Positions 53,586 through 63,191 are shown, counted from the stretch's first letter. The stretch: DNA of 64,000 nt from Legionella massiliensis (GCF_000756815.1 NZ_CCVW01000002.1:62001-126000), one strand, 5' to 3'. Translations and numbers: made by a program. Notes: generated by a model not told the origin, from the letters alone.

Positions 53586-53606
53586 TTATTTTTCGGGGGG
53601 ATTACC

Positions 53607-53758
53607 ATGCGATTAATTAAGGCTGTGGTTTCTTCTCGATTACCAATCTGAGGTAAGTATTCACAGACTTTGGGATCCTGATTAATTGCTGTCATATCAT
53701 CAAGATCGCCAACAACAAAGGTGCGCAGTATCAATCGCTCTGTTTCTAATATATTCAT
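53607..53758 (-). pseudogene. GNAT acetyltransferase, 5' part (split by IS3)
   Basis: From ATG 53756-53758 the frame reads MNILETERLILRTFVVGDLD, then DMTAINQDPKVCEYLPQIG and TALINR, the standard N-terminus of RimJ/RimL-type acetyltransferases (TERLxLRxF). It stops matching at the IS border with the 4-bp duplication. Its continuation is 51988-52406. From 53759 to 54197 I see no other supported gene. Confidence 0.88.
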
Positions 53759-54197
53759 AACAATATCGTCTAAAGTATAGGTATAGTAAGTTGCCGATCA
53801 AAGAACAAAAATTGTGCTAATCTCAGGGAGGAAAATTTGCAACTATCCCCCTCCCCTATTAATTGATCATTTATTGCGGTTCCGATTAACATCAATTGCA
53901 GATGGGACTGGAATATTTTGTCCGCACTCGCAGTGACAATCCATAAAAGGATACAGCAAGTGACTCTAGCTCTATTGAGCTTAATGATGACCCTGTTCAT
54001 TTAGTATAAATTAACGACAAACTTTTTTCATATCCAAATCGCGTTAATATGCAGGTTAATTAGTTGTTCCAGATGGATTTAGCACATAGCCTTGTTTTTT
54101 GACAACTGAGCTACTACAAGTAAGGCTGCAAACAAATTTCCTTGATATAAGCCAATCTGATATGCTCTCATTTCAAATCAACATACACAGGTTTACC

Positions 54198-54695
54198 ATG
54201 ACTATTTCTATGTATAACTCCTCTGTCCCAGTATTTAAACAACTTCTTTCAGCACTGGGTGCTATTTTAACTAAAGCCGAACAGGCTGAGGTAAAATCAG
54301 AAACCTTACTGCAGGCACAGCTATTTCCAGATATGTTTGATTTTACGCGCCAAGTACAAATCGCAACTGACTTTGCTAAAGGCGTATCAGCTCGTTTAGC
54401 TGGTATTGAGGTTCCTGCCTATGAAGACAAGGAAACAACCTTTTCTGAACTACAAACACGTATCACTAAGACCTTAGAATTTATATCAAGTATTAGCCCT
54501 GATGAAATCAATGGCAGTGAGGATAGGGAAATTATTACACGTCCAGGCACACCTAAAGAGAAAAAATTTAAAGGAGAAGACTATCTTTTACACTACGGAT
54601 TACCCCAATTTTTCTTTCACATCACAACTGCTTATGGCATTTTGAGAAGCCAGGGGGTTGAAATCGGAAAACGTGATTATATGGGTGCTTTTTAA
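54198..54695 (+). CDS. DUF1993-type protein
   Basis: I start at ATG 54198 (MTISMYNSSVPVFKQLLSAL) because this is where family similarity begins; the frame is open upstream to 54099. The 165-residue helical protein fits the DUF1993 pattern: LSALGAILTKAEQAEVKSET, LFPDMFDFTRQVQIATDFAK, and a conserved His region near FFFHITTAYGILRSQGVEIG. DUF1993 belongs to the DinB-like four-helix metal-binding proteins of unknown role. The cold-shock gene follows 24 bp later, so the two probably form an operon. Confidence 0.75.
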   Translation: MTISMYNSSVPVFKQLLSALGAILTKAEQAEVKSETLLQAQLFPDMFDFTRQVQIATDFAKGVSARLAGIEVPAYEDKETTFSELQTRITKTLEFISSISPDEINGSEDREIITRPGTPKEKKFKGEDYLLHYGLPQFFFHITTAYGILRSQGVEIGKRDYMGAF

Positions 54696-54719
54696 ATAAT
54701 CTATCAGAAGGAGCAATCA

Positions 54720-54926
54720 ATGACTGATAAAATCAAAGGTAAAGTAAAATGGTTTAATGAAACCAAAGGTTTTGGTTTTGTTGAAAGCAGCGGCAAAGAT
54801 TATTTTGTGCATTTCAGCGCTATTTTAACCAATGGATTTAAAACCTTAGCCGAAGGTGCCACCGTATTATTTAAGCCTAGCCAAGGGAAAAAAGGGTTAG
54901 AGGCTCAAGATGTTGAAGTGATTTAA
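54720..54926 (+). CDS. Cold-shock domain protein (CspA family), second copy
   Basis: The 68-residue single cold-shock domain has KGFGFVES (RNP1) and YFVHFSAI (RNP2). It is a close paralogue of 48488-48694, differing mainly in the C-terminal third ([20 protein letters not shown]). ATG 54720 follows AAGGAGCAATCA, a strong ribosome site. It sits directly behind the DUF1993 gene and is probably co-transcribed with it. It binds single-stranded nucleic acid in the cytosol. Confidence 0.93.
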   Translation: MTDKIKGKVKWFNETKGFGFVESSGKDYFVHFSAILTNGFKTLAEGATVLFKPSQGKKGLEAQDVEVI

Positions 54927-54944
54927 CCAACTATGGCCATTGCC

Positions 54945-55171
54945 ACATTAAAGGTCAAGGGATTGGCCATTCACTTATGCTTAAAGCCGCAACTATGCCA
55001 AACTGCAACAAGCGATGACAATGACTGTTGAAACCTTGGCACCAGAAGAATCTGATGAAAATTATCTAAAAACTTATCATTTCCATGAGAGCCAAGGATT
55101 CAAACCACTCTTTAATCTTAAACCTGCCGGCTATGAGTGGAATATGGTGTACATGCTAAAAACCCTTTTCT
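54945..55171 (+). pseudogene. GNAT acetyltransferase relic
   Basis: Fragments GHCHIKGQGIGHSLML and, in another frame, QAMTMTVETLAPEESDENYL, then YHFHESQGFKPLFNLKPAGY and EWNMVYMLKTLF correspond to the acetyl-CoA-binding and C-terminal parts of a GNAT protein. At least one frameshift separates them and the N-terminus is absent. Confidence 0.6.
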
Positions 55172-55175
55172 AATT

Positions 55176-55316
55176 TTATATGCTAGTGCAATTTTTCATT
55201 TCAATTTCCAGCAAATCCTCTACATTTTCAAACTCCTTTCTATAGTCGTCAGGCAACTCCTGTCTTTTGTATTTATAATTATTGCCCGCTTCATTTATGT
55301 TAGCCTGTAGCTCTTA
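55176..55316 (-). pseudogene. C-terminal fragment of an unidentified gene
   Basis: The minus-strand frame without start reads ELQANINEAGNNYKYKRQEL, PDDYRKEFENVEDLLEIEMK, then NCTSI and a stop. It looks like the end of a charged soluble protein. A stop codon lies directly upstream. The rest of 55317-55527 has no supported feature. Confidence 0.3.
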
Positions 55317-55527
55317 AATTTTGCATTACACTGATATCTTTCACCCCGCTCAAACAAGCTTTTAGGCATTGGCGATAATATTTTTGATCAGCCCCCCATT
55401 GCAGGTATTTCGGCGGCCTCCGACACCTCTAATTGCAACTCTAATTTAAACGGCGAAGTAATAAAGATAAGATTCTCAGGTATGAATGCTGGGCCAGATA
55501 CAAAATCAAAGAAAAGAAGAGGAATCT

Positions 55528-56403
55528 ATGTTTAATAATAAAATAATTAATGACACTCTTAACCTAGATAATCATAATTTAGAAGAACTTCCTGATGGAT
55601 TATTAAGCAGCTTAGGTAGCCTGGGAGGAATTAGCCTTTATAATAATCAGCTAAAAAATCTACCTGATGATTTGTGGTCAATAAAATCTCTGAAACATCT
55701 CAATGTTTCAGCTAATAATCTGACATTCCTATCCGAAAAAATTGAATATCTAGAGGCATTAGAAACCTTAGATCTAAATGCAAATAAATTATCAGGTTTA
55801 CCTTCGAATCTAAATAAAATTCCTTTAACAAAATACCTGTACATGGCAGATAATGAGTTTGAGGAAATTCCTGAAGTAATTACTAAGTTAGATAAATTAA
55901 AATATCTCAATTTTTCTGGTAATAGAATAAAGCAATTACCAACTGCGATTGGAGGTTTAAAGAGTCTTTTAGAGCTTAGGGTTTATAACAATCAAATCAA
56001 AGAAATTTCCGCCTCAATCAATCAGTGTAATAAACTTAGAGAAATTCATTTGATGAAAAATCAAATTAAAAATTTACCCTATGATCTAAGTAATCTGAGC
56101 GAATTAAGAATCATGGATTGTTCAGATAATTTAATAGAATCAATCCCAAATAGCATTCGGACCTTGTCGTCGCTTAAGATTTTAAATCTTCGTAATAATA
56201 GGTTAACGTTTCTTGTAGAAGAAATTGGGAGTTTATCTGAACTGCTTTATTTAGATTTGAGAAATAATGATTTAAAAGAAATTCCTAAAAACATACTCAA
56301 TCTCCGAAAATTGGAGAAATTGGATTTACGATGCAATAAGAATTTTAAATATCCTGATTGGCTAAATGAATTACAAAACAATGGCTGTATAATTCTAAAT
56401 TAA
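55528..56403 (+). CDS. Leucine-rich repeat protein (typical bacterial LRR)
   Basis: I choose ATG 55528 (MFNNKIINDTLNL), which has AGAGGAATCT before it, over ATG 55486. The 291-residue protein consists almost wholly of about 11 LRR units of 23 residues with the pattern LxxLxLxxNxLxxLPxxI, for example LKHLNVSANNLTFLSEKIEY and LLYLDLRNNDLKEIPKNILN. There is no signal peptide, membrane helix or E3-ligase tail. LRR proteins bind other proteins. In Legionella several (LegL family) are translocated effectors. The role here is unknown. Confidence 0.8.
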   Translation: MFNNKIINDTLNLDNHNLEELPDGLLSSLGSLGGISLYNNQLKNLPDDLWSIKSLKHLNVSANNLTFLSEKIEYLEALETLDLNANKLSGLPSNLNKIPLTKYLYMADNEFEEIPEVITKLDKLKYLNFSGNRIKQLPTAIGGLKSLLELRVYNNQIKEISASINQCNKLREIHLMKNQIKNLPYDLSNLSELRIMDCSDNLIESIPNSIRTLSSLKILNLRNNRLTFLVEEIGSLSELLYLDLRNNDLKEIPKNILNLRKLEKLDLRCNKNFKYPDWLNELQNNGCIILN

Positions 56404-56431
56404 TTGACAATATATCCCTATTATAGACGAT

Positions 56432-56458
56432 ATAGGCTAGCTCCGCTAAGCTAGTCCT
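56432..56458 (+). terminator. Hairpin after the LRR gene
   Basis: TAGGCTAGCT and AGCTAGTCCT pair around CCGCTA about 30 bp after the LRR stop codon. No T run follows, so termination is only a possibility. The remaining sequence to 56678 is AT-rich without a gene. Confidence 0.35.
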
Positions 56459-56678
56459 GGTAAGAAGCACAGAGTATTTTTGTTGCATTCGCAGATCGAA
56501 TTCACCCAAGGAAAAATACTTTAATCGAATATATTTTGTATATTTCTTCTCAAGCTCGAAGTATATTGATTAGTTCGATTGTTAAAATCGAATTATTGAA
56601 TGTATAAACAGATTACCGGCAAAGATAGGTAATTTTGTTTTAACAGCCACCTAAATTTTCTTTTTAATAAGGACATAT

Positions 56679-59024
56679 ATGAAGAAAATATTACTTACAG
56701 CCGTACTGTCAATTATCTTAAATGATTGTATTGCCTATACTCCGATTGTTGCACCTCAACCTACTACTTGTATTACAGCTAATTTTAGTTCAACAGGGAG
56801 TAGTAGCTGGCAAACAACCTCCTTAAAATTAACCAATAACTGCAACCAAGCCGTCGATTTCCAAAACTCTACAATAACCTTCTCCAATGCAAGCACTCTT
56901 AATAGCCAAACGTTTTGGGGAAATTTTTCACCCTTATCTTATCCAACTAATAACTTAGTAATTAGTTCACAACAACAAGGGTCAGGGACTTATTTATCAA
57001 CGCTAAATTTACAATTCCCAAATTATTCTGGTGCGAACAGTAAATTGCCGCAAGGAGGTTCCTTTACCCTTATTTATGGGTCCCCTAAAGCAGATTATGT
57101 TGCAAATAGTGTCAATGTTTATTTAGGCTCTCCAGTTGCAACTGGCAACATCAATTTAATTAATACAACTGCAAAACCAGCGAATCTAACCCAATCTTAT
57201 GCTTTAGTAAGCGTCACTCTAAATGGCTCACCAGTAAGTAACGTTCAGATCCCTTGGTCTGGACAGCAGACCCTATCTGGTTTAGCTGCAGGAACCTATG
57301 CTATTTCACCAATGAATGTCACAGATAGCAATGGGCTTATTTATCAAGGAGCGGCTAATCCTGCAACAGTTACTGTCGTTGCAAACTCAAGCACGACTTC
57401 TACAATTAGCTATACCCCACAAGCAGGAACAGGCCAAATTAAAGTCAATAACTCAGCCTTACCTGCTCAATTATCAGGCTATACAGCTGTTCCAACAGTT
57501 ACTTTGACTCGAGCTGATAATAATAGCGCTATTACTAGTCCAGTGGCGTGGAATGCAACAACCACAGTCAATCAATTAACAAGCGGGGTGAGTTATAGTT
57601 TTTCTACAGCTCTGATTAATTATAATGGTTATAATTGCGCGCCATCTTTTGCGCCCACCTCTGCAATAGCAGCAGTATCAGCCCCAACAGTGCAATTAAC
57701 CTATACCTGTACCCAAGTAACACAAGCTAATGTGCCTATTACTATTAGCGGAGCACCTTCAACCTTATCTTCAACCATAATAACTTTTACAGGTACCGGA
57801 AATACCGCTGCTATAAGTGAGACAATACCCTTAGTTAATGGAGCAGGTTCAGGGACTATACAATTAGTTGATGGCGCTATCTATACAGTAAGTGCAACAT
57901 CGGTAAATGGCTATACTATCAGCTATTCTCCGCAGCCATTAACCGCCTCTTCATCCACTCCTGAGACAATTAGCTATACACCCAATTCATCTAGTAATAA
58001 GGGACGAATCATCGGCTACCTGCCAGGATGGGTAACGCCACCCGCGGCTACTGCCCTAGCCAATGCAGGGTATACCCATGTCCTAGTGGCTTTTGGTGTG
58101 TTTAGTACGACTACTCCCGGAGCAATCACGCCTGCGTTCAGCGCAATAACTCCTGCCTACATTCAAGCCTTGCAAAGTGCAGGGATGAAAGTGTCGCTTT
58201 CATTAGGAGGTGCATCGACGAGTGTAGCGGATACTACAGTCAATTTTCATCAAGTAGTTTCAGCCGCTTCATCGCCTACTGCATTTCAGCAAACGTTCAT
58301 TAGCTCATTAGAGAGCTTAATGACTCAATACAATTTTGATGGTTTTGATTTTGATATTGAGAGTGGTTTAAATGCTGGTGGCACCTTCGCTAATCCAAGC
58401 GGTGATATTGCTATTTTAGCCAACATCATCAATACGATGCATACTAACCATCCTAATTTGTTACTTAGCTTAGCCCCGCAAATTGCTAACATTTCTGCTA
58501 CTTCAGGATTTGATGCTACATGGGGTAATTATGCGTCCTTAGTCATGCAGACCCACCAGTCTTTAGCATGGGTTGGTATCCAAATGTATAATGCCGGCTG
58601 TGCTTTTGGGATAAACTTAATTTGTTATGACCCTAATAATACAAGTAGCCCTGATGCCTCTGTCGCTATGGCAACTGATTTACTAGCCAATTGGCCAGCA
58701 AAAACCAGCTCAGGCCAGGCAACAGGTTTCCAGCCTTATATTAGCTACTTGACGCCATCTCAAGTGGTATTAGGGTATCCCGCACCAAATGCCGCTGGTT
58801 CAAGTGATGGTTCGCCTGCCGCAGTGATTAGTACAATAAAACGCGCTATCCAATGCTTACGTACCGGTATTGTCAGTTCTACAAGCTGCGATACCTATGT
58901 TCCCCCACAAACCTATCCTGGATTTGGAGGGGTTTTTGACTGGGAAATTATCCATGATCAAAGTAATAATTATAATTTTGCTACCAGTTTAGTTAATTGC
59001 GTAATAAATAATAATTGTGCTTGA
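56679..59024 (+). CDS. chiA: Secreted GH18 chitinase (ChiA-like)
   Basis: The 781-residue protein has a signal peptide (KKILLTAVLSIILNDCIAYT) and a Ser/Thr/Asn-rich N-terminal domain of about 130 residues that may bind polysaccharide. About three Ig-like domains follow (150-430). A C-terminal GH18 catalytic domain lies at about 445-780: GRIIGYLPGWVTPPAATALA, KVSLSLGGAS, and the active-site motif FDGFDFDIESG with the catalytic Glu. GH18 enzymes hydrolyse chitin with retention. Legionella ChiA is a type II secretion substrate of similar size and layout, and the same route is likely. ATG 56679 follows TAAGGACATAT. A terminator follows at 59034. Confidence 0.92.
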   Translation: MKKILLTAVLSIILNDCIAYTPIVAPQPTTCITANFSSTGSSSWQTTSLKLTNNCNQAVDFQNSTITFSNASTLNSQTFWGNFSPLSYPTNNLVISSQQQGSGTYLSTLNLQFPNYSGANSKLPQGGSFTLIYGSPKADYVANSVNVYLGSPVATGNINLINTTAKPANLTQSYALVSVTLNGSPVSNVQIPWSGQQTLSGLAAGTYAISPMNVTDSNGLIYQGAANPATVTVVANSSTTSTISYTPQAGTGQIKVNNSALPAQLSGYTAVPTVTLTRADNNSAITSPVAWNATTTVNQLTSGVSYSFSTALINYNGYNCAPSFAPTSAIAAVSAPTVQLTYTCTQVTQANVPITISGAPSTLSSTIITFTGTGNTAAISETIPLVNGAGSGTIQLVDGAIYTVSATSVNGYTISYSPQPLTASSSTPETISYTPNSSSNKGRIIGYLPGWVTPPAATALANAGYTHVLVAFGVFSTTTPGAITPAFSAITPAYIQALQSAGMKVSLSLGGASTSVADTTVNFHQVVSAASSPTAFQQTFISSLESLMTQYNFDGFDFDIESGLNAGGTFANPSGDIAILANIINTMHTNHPNLLLSLAPQIANISATSGFDATWGNYASLVMQTHQSLAWVGIQMYNAGCAFGINLICYDPNNTSSPDASVAMATDLLANWPAKTSSGQATGFQPYISYLTPSQVVLGYPAPNAAGSSDGSPAAVISTIKRAIQCLRTGIVSSTSCDTYVPPQTYPGFGGVFDWEIIHDQSNNYNFATSLVNCVINNNCA

Positions 59025-59033
59025 ATATAATTT

Positions 59034-59056
59034 ATCCCCGCGTCAGCGGGGATTTT
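59034..59056 (+). terminator. Rho-independent terminator after the chitinase gene
   Basis: ATCCCCGC and GCGGGGAT pair around GTCA, followed by TTT, ten bases after the chitinase stop. It could also terminate the convergent gene ending at 59087. Confidence 0.75.
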
Positions 59057-59086
59057 CACACTGCTGCTTTATCCTAAATCTCTATA

Positions 59087-59617
59087 TCAATACGCCCCTC
59101 TTTTAGGGCTTGTTGGACATGGAGTTGGTGTAGTGTAGGTATTTTCTCGTGAAGTTATTTCTTGTTCAGTTCTGTTCAAACCATTCTTGGTTCGTTCATC
59201 AGGAGCTTTCTTTTGATCATTTCCTAATTGCATACCAATTTCTGCTCTTATAACATCGCTAGCCTTCATTGTACGATGCTGCACAGGAGCAAATGGAATA
59301 GTTTGAGTGTTTTGATTAGACTGTTTTATAAATTGAGCATTGTCATTTGTATATCCGTCGCATCTTTTTTTCATTGCATCAAGAGCAGCCCACTCTGCTG
59401 GCGATCTTAGTATAGGCAGACTCCCGTACCCTTCCTCTTGAGCCTTCTTTAAGTCTTTCAGAAATATTTGAAGAATTTGTGCATCTTCTTTAGCAGACCG
59501 TGCTGAGCGGTCAGCAGGGCCTCTCTGGGCTCTATGTTCGCAGGCGCTTAACATTCTATTAAATTCTTGAATATAGTCATCTACACTACCGATCGTGAGT
59601 TCACTTTCATTGTTCAT
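59087..59617 (-). CDS. Unknown 176-residue soluble protein
   Basis: The protein starts at ATG 59617 after a GGGAGTTTTTTA site. It is highly charged, with an N-terminal helix (VDDYIQEFNRMLSACEHRAQ), a middle helix (DAQILQIFLKDLKKAQEEGY) and a disordered Thr/Pro/Lys-rich tail (EITSRENTYTTPTPCPTSPK). There is no signal peptide. The disordered C-terminus is compatible with a translocation signal of an effector, but no domain is recognised. Upstream, 59618-59967 shows no other gene. Confidence 0.5.
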   Translation of the reverse strand: MNNESELTIGSVDDYIQEFNRMLSACEHRAQRGPADRSARSAKEDAQILQIFLKDLKKAQEEGYGSLPILRSPAEWAALDAMKKRCDGYTNDNAQFIKQSNQNTQTIPFAPVQHRTMKASDVIRAEIGMQLGNDQKKAPDERTKNGLNRTEQEITSRENTYTTPTPCPTSPKRGAY

Positions 59618-59967
59618 TTAAAAAACTCCCTACACCTGATGTATTCATTTGTTTCTTACATTTCATTGTAAAACTTAAGGATTACCCTGGACTTAAGAGC
59701 ACAGTAGTATTTTTCATGGGCATATTCCATAACGGAATGAGGGAAGGAGAATTTTAAAGCTGAGCCGGCCCGACATTAACGACATCCGCCCCAATAACCA
59801 AACTTTCTATCCACATTTTCAATACTAAATATCAAAAATGCGGCATGTTAGCATTTTGACTATTGTGGTTAAATAATAGCCTTTAATTATTCAATTATGG
59901 TTGAGCATGTGTCAAAGCAAAAGGATGAACAGCTCTAATTCTATAATCTTTCAAGGAACTATTTACA

Positions 59968-60648
59968 GTGCAATATAAATTAACTGATGGTCAAAATAAA
60001 ACCGTTGCTGTGCTGGTTAAAGAAATCCAACAAATTCCCGTGTATATGTCTTCGCTTGAATTGGATTTAAATCAACTGGGCGCTAGACCTATAGAGGAGT
60101 TAGTCCAGATATTAGGAGCAATCCGCGATAACCTTACCGAACTTAATTTGTATAATAATTCTCTAAGCAAAAAAACTGGAGCAGAACTAGCGGAGGCTTT
60201 TAACGCAATCCACGATAAAGTGACTAGGCTTAATTTGGGTTTCAATGAACTGGGCACAAAAACTGGAGAAGAACTGGATCAAGCCTTTATTGCAATCCGT
60301 GCTAATGTGATTTCGCTTGATTTGAATTCTAATGGGCTGGGCAAAAAAACTGGAGAGGAACTGGCTAATATGATACGACATTTGCCTCGAACAATAACCC
60401 ACCTTGACTTATCTAATAATCATTTAACTGAACAACATCTGTGGGCAATGCTTCCTGCCTTACGACTATCAAATATTAAAACTCTCGATCTTGGAGATAC
60501 AAGAAAATATAGCTTGAAACTAAAAACTGAGCTAATTGGACCACCTTTACTGAGTCAACTCTTGGAGAACTTAGGCCATTTCAGTCAATCGCCGCAAGAA
60601 CAAAATCCACCCTTGGTAGATGTTATACCACTTGTACCAACAATGTAG
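59968..60648 (+). CDS. Leucine-rich repeat protein (ribonuclease-inhibitor type)
   Basis: The start is GTG 59968, preceded by AAGGAAC. The 226-residue protein has five or six LRR units of about 28-30 residues of the RI type. Examples are NLTELNLYNNSLSKKTGAEL, KVTRLNLGFNELGTKTGEEL and NVISLDLNSNGLGKKTGEEL. This eukaryote-like LRR class differs from that of the gene at 55528. There is no signal peptide. Such repeats form horseshoes that bind proteins and are frequent in Legionella effectors. A terminator hairpin lies just downstream. Confidence 0.8.
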   Translation: MQYKLTDGQNKTVAVLVKEIQQIPVYMSSLELDLNQLGARPIEELVQILGAIRDNLTELNLYNNSLSKKTGAELAEAFNAIHDKVTRLNLGFNELGTKTGEELDQAFIAIRANVISLDLNSNGLGKKTGEELANMIRHLPRTITHLDLSNNHLTEQHLWAMLPALRLSNIKTLDLGDTRKYSLKLKTELIGPPLLSQLLENLGHFSQSPQEQNPPLVDVIPLVPTM

Positions 60649-60657
60649 CTGGAAAAT

Positions 60658-60693
60658 AGAAAAGCCACTTCTCAGTAATAAGAAGTGGCTTCT
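60658..60693. terminator. Bidirectional terminator
   Basis: AAAAGCCACTTCT and AGAAGTGGCTTCT pair with a loop of about eight bases. A-rich bases lie before the stem and T residues after it, so it can terminate both the LRR gene from the left and the convergent small exported gene from the right. Confidence 0.8.
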
Positions 60694-60701
60694 CTGAGTT
60701 A

Positions 60702-60947
60702 TTAGCATGGATTCCATTGTTTAGTGCGGGGATCATACCATCTGTGTTGGCCTGGATCGCATTTACCTCCAAGCCCAGTAGTCCCATTTGCAACACACTG
60801 TGCTGGATTGTATGGGTTTGGATGGTACCCAGTTTTGCAACCCTGCCGAGCTTCCGCAGTAGGAACAAGACAAAAGGTTGAAGCAACGAAAATTGCTACT
60901 GGTAGTACTTTCACTACTTTAGAAATAGTTATTGTGTGCTTAGTCAT
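60702..60947 (-). CDS. Small exported Cys-containing protein
   Basis: The 81-residue product has a signal peptide (about 1-32, VLPVAIFVASTFCLVPTAEA). The short mature part has four Cys (RQGCKTGYHPNPYNPAQC; GGKCDPGQHRWYDPRTKQ; final WNPC), suggesting two disulfides. It is rich in Gly, Pro, Asn and Tyr. Small secreted Cys-containing proteins of this sort are found in several environmental bacteria, and the function is unknown. ATG 60947 follows AGGAGGATTTCA, a strong ribosome site, so the gene is probably real. Confidence 0.7.
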   Translation of the reverse strand: MTKHTITISKVVKVLPVAIFVASTFCLVPTAEARQGCKTGYHPNPYNPAQCVANGTTGLGGKCDPGQHRWYDPRTKQWNPC

Positions 60948-61108
60948 TGAAATCCTCCTGATTATTTTTTGACTGGCATCTCAATTATAGCAGGTTTAAA
61001 TTTGCCAGAGACGGAGGAGCAGCCCTCTTAAACCTGTAACACAGGTTGTTATCTTTAAAATTCGTAATAGGGGTCCCCCCCATTCCGAATTCCCGCAGCT
61101 TGACCCAT

Positions 61109-61260
61109 AGGTATCTACACAAGTGACTGTAATAGACGCAAGTCATCCAGAGCGCAGCGAAGGATCTCCGGGATTAGCACGGTGCCACATTCAGGAGATC
61201 CTTCGCTGCGCTCTGGATGACCTAATGTTGAGACAAGGAGGGACATTTGTGTAGATACCT
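61109..61260. repeat. Nested inverted-repeat element with REP-like core
   Basis: The outer arms AGGTATCTACACAA (61109) and its complement (ending 61260) enclose a second pair, GTCATCCAGAGCGCAGCG with GAAGGATCTCC, whose complement lies at about 61195-61222. The design is the same as at 1855-2227: a short outer repeat around an inner palindromic repeat. No coding content is supported in 60948-61392. A further hairpin around CCGCGG lies near 61295. Confidence 0.7.
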
Positions 61261-61392
61261 TGGGATCTATGGGCTCAGAGTGAACACCGGATCCCGCGGT
61301 CAAGCCGCGGGAATTCAATACTGGGGTGGAGCTAACCTATTACTAAAATTCCAAATTGGAATCCTCCATGCCCAACTAAGTCATAAAATAGG

Positions 61393-63132
61393 TTAATGAG
61401 CGGGAGCGACAGGCGATAATTTAATCAAATCTCCTAATTGGCCTTCGTAAAACATATTTCCTGAATAATAAGGCTGAATCATTGTACCTTGCGTCATTGC
61501 TGGTAATAGAGGCGAACGTGCAATTTCTTCACCAGTTAAAGCATTTCTCCATACCGCATAATCATTGTGGTTATTACCCGGAATTTCTCCGTCCGGGATG
61601 TCTGTACCGACTATGACACGGCTTAATGGCGGATTGATAAGTGCTGTGAACTCGGTCGTTCGTTGATCAGCTTTCCAAACAATTTGTAATCCGCTATTAG
61701 AAATGCTGATGGCCGCAATTTTTCCAGGTAGTGCATCGCTTGCGTATATCAAATTGGTGTCCGAATCACCAGAAATCGACATAGGTGCCCAGCTTATTGA
61801 CGGAGAAAATGCAGCAGCAATTAAAGGAGAAATAGGATCGCCCAAAAAGGGTTGAATAGAAAATTGGTTTGCAGCATTCCCCTGATTAATACTAATAACA
61901 CTGAGAGCGGTTGTGGCAGGCAGCGTATTGGTTTGCGCGATCACCCAATCATTCACTACTACAAATGAAGTACAAAGTGTTTGGCCTGCTAAGGTAATGG
62001 TTCCTGGATTCCAAGAACTATCAGCGATAAATACGCCATTTTGAACGATATAACGGATGGCTGTTGTGGCCTCAAGTAAATAAACATAATCTTTACCATT
62101 GTAACGAGTCACAGTTGGCCTAGCACCTACAGGATTTGTTAGAGTAATTTGATGAATCCATTGCATAGTTTTCGGATTAACTGAAACAAGAATAGACGGC
62201 GGTACGTCGGTTGGATCAGGGCAATCTAATAATGCATTTGGGCCTTGGATAGTGCATCCCGCCTGACGATATACCGACTTCATTACAATAGTCCCATCTT
62301 GCGTCGCATTGAAACCATTGAACGAAGTATTTTCGGGAAGCCCTCCTCCAGTCGGAAGTACCAAGATTGAAATCACTTTACCTGTAGCTGGATCGAGTTT
62401 TGCCAAACGGTAGCCGTAACTTACGTAAAGGTATCCATCCTCTAAAATACCTAGAGAACCTGGATAATCCCATTCACCGTTATGATGCGTATCAATGAGC
62501 TGAGTGCGCCAAATAGGTTCGAGAGTATCTGGATTCACTTGAGCGACATAAGCACCGATAGAGAGCGGAACATCGCCATAACCTCCGCCATAAATATAAG
62601 CAAGATTGTTATTAAGGTAAGACATATTGTATCCAGAGGGATACCTGCTAGTAGAGTTTAAGGTATTAACGGTGTTGTTCCCACTCATTGAACCGGCAAA
62701 GGTGGCTTGAGGAAATACATGTGAACGGCCAGAGTTATAATGCTCAAAGGCTTGTAAAGATGGATACCAGGGTGCGTTTGTATTAATACTATTAGTAATA
62801 GCAATATTTGCTGCTGATAGATTGCTAACAGCGAACAGACAATAGCCATTAGCTATCATAGTACAACCAGTCAGCTTATAACCTGGGGTATTAATTTTTA
62901 TGCCCGCAGCAGGGTAAATGTGATTGGGAATGGTGCTTAATATGTTTAAATTTAAATTATTAACACTATAAATTTGACAAGATAGTGCTCCTACTCCATT
63001 AAGACAGAGTGTGAGTGATATAGGTCCTGGTGCCCCGCCAGTCGCTGTTATATTAAACAACAAACCACTATATGCTAATTTTGCCTGACTCATTAATAAA
63101 AAGAGTAAACCAATAAGATACTTAGATTTCAT
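61393..63132 (-). CDS. Secreted beta-propeller-like protein
   Basis: The 579-residue protein has a signal peptide (KYLIGLLFLLMSQAKLAYSG). An N-terminal domain of about 85 residues follows (GPISLTLCLNGVGALSCQIY; GIKINTPGYKLTGCTMIANG) with paired Cys. The rest is beta-rich with PQQ/WD-like blades (NPDTLEPIWRTQLIDTHHNG; LAKLDPATGKVISILVLPTG; SVNPKTMQWIHQITLTNPVG). It is probably periplasmic or secreted by the type II route. No enzymatic motif is recognised. It ends 60 bp upstream of the next gene's region on the same strand and may be co-transcribed with 63192-63950. Confidence 0.65.
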   Translation of the reverse strand: MKSKYLIGLLFLLMSQAKLAYSGLLFNITATGGAPGPISLTLCLNGVGALSCQIYSVNNLNLNILSTIPNHIYPAAGIKINTPGYKLTGCTMIANGYCLFAVSNLSAANIAITNSINTNAPWYPSLQAFEHYNSGRSHVFPQATFAGSMSGNNTVNTLNSTSRYPSGYNMSYLNNNLAYIYGGGYGDVPLSIGAYVAQVNPDTLEPIWRTQLIDTHHNGEWDYPGSLGILEDGYLYVSYGYRLAKLDPATGKVISILVLPTGGGLPENTSFNGFNATQDGTIVMKSVYRQAGCTIQGPNALLDCPDPTDVPPSILVSVNPKTMQWIHQITLTNPVGARPTVTRYNGKDYVYLLEATTAIRYIVQNGVFIADSSWNPGTITLAGQTLCTSFVVVNDWVIAQTNTLPATTALSVISINQGNAANQFSIQPFLGDPISPLIAAAFSPSISWAPMSISGDSDTNLIYASDALPGKIAAISISNSGLQIVWKADQRTTEFTALINPPLSRVIVGTDIPDGEIPGNNHNDYAVWRNALTGEEIARSPLLPAMTQGTMIQPYYSGNMFYEGQLGDLIKLSPVAPAH

Positions 63133-63191
63133 ATAAAAGCTCGTCCTTTGAGTGATAGGTCTTTATGATCTTGAGCACAGGCCTTCCTTGT

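Larger units (their letters stand above)
52407..53606 (-). mobile_element. Complete IS3-family (IS407-like) element
   Basis: The 1200-bp element has ends GGTAATCCCCCC on both sides and a 4-bp target duplication (ATGC at 52403-52406 and at 53607-53610). It holds orfA and orfB with a frameshift signal between them. It interrupts a GNAT gene. It is the intact relative of the deleted copy at 35361-36049, and appears recent and potentially active. Confidence 0.92.
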
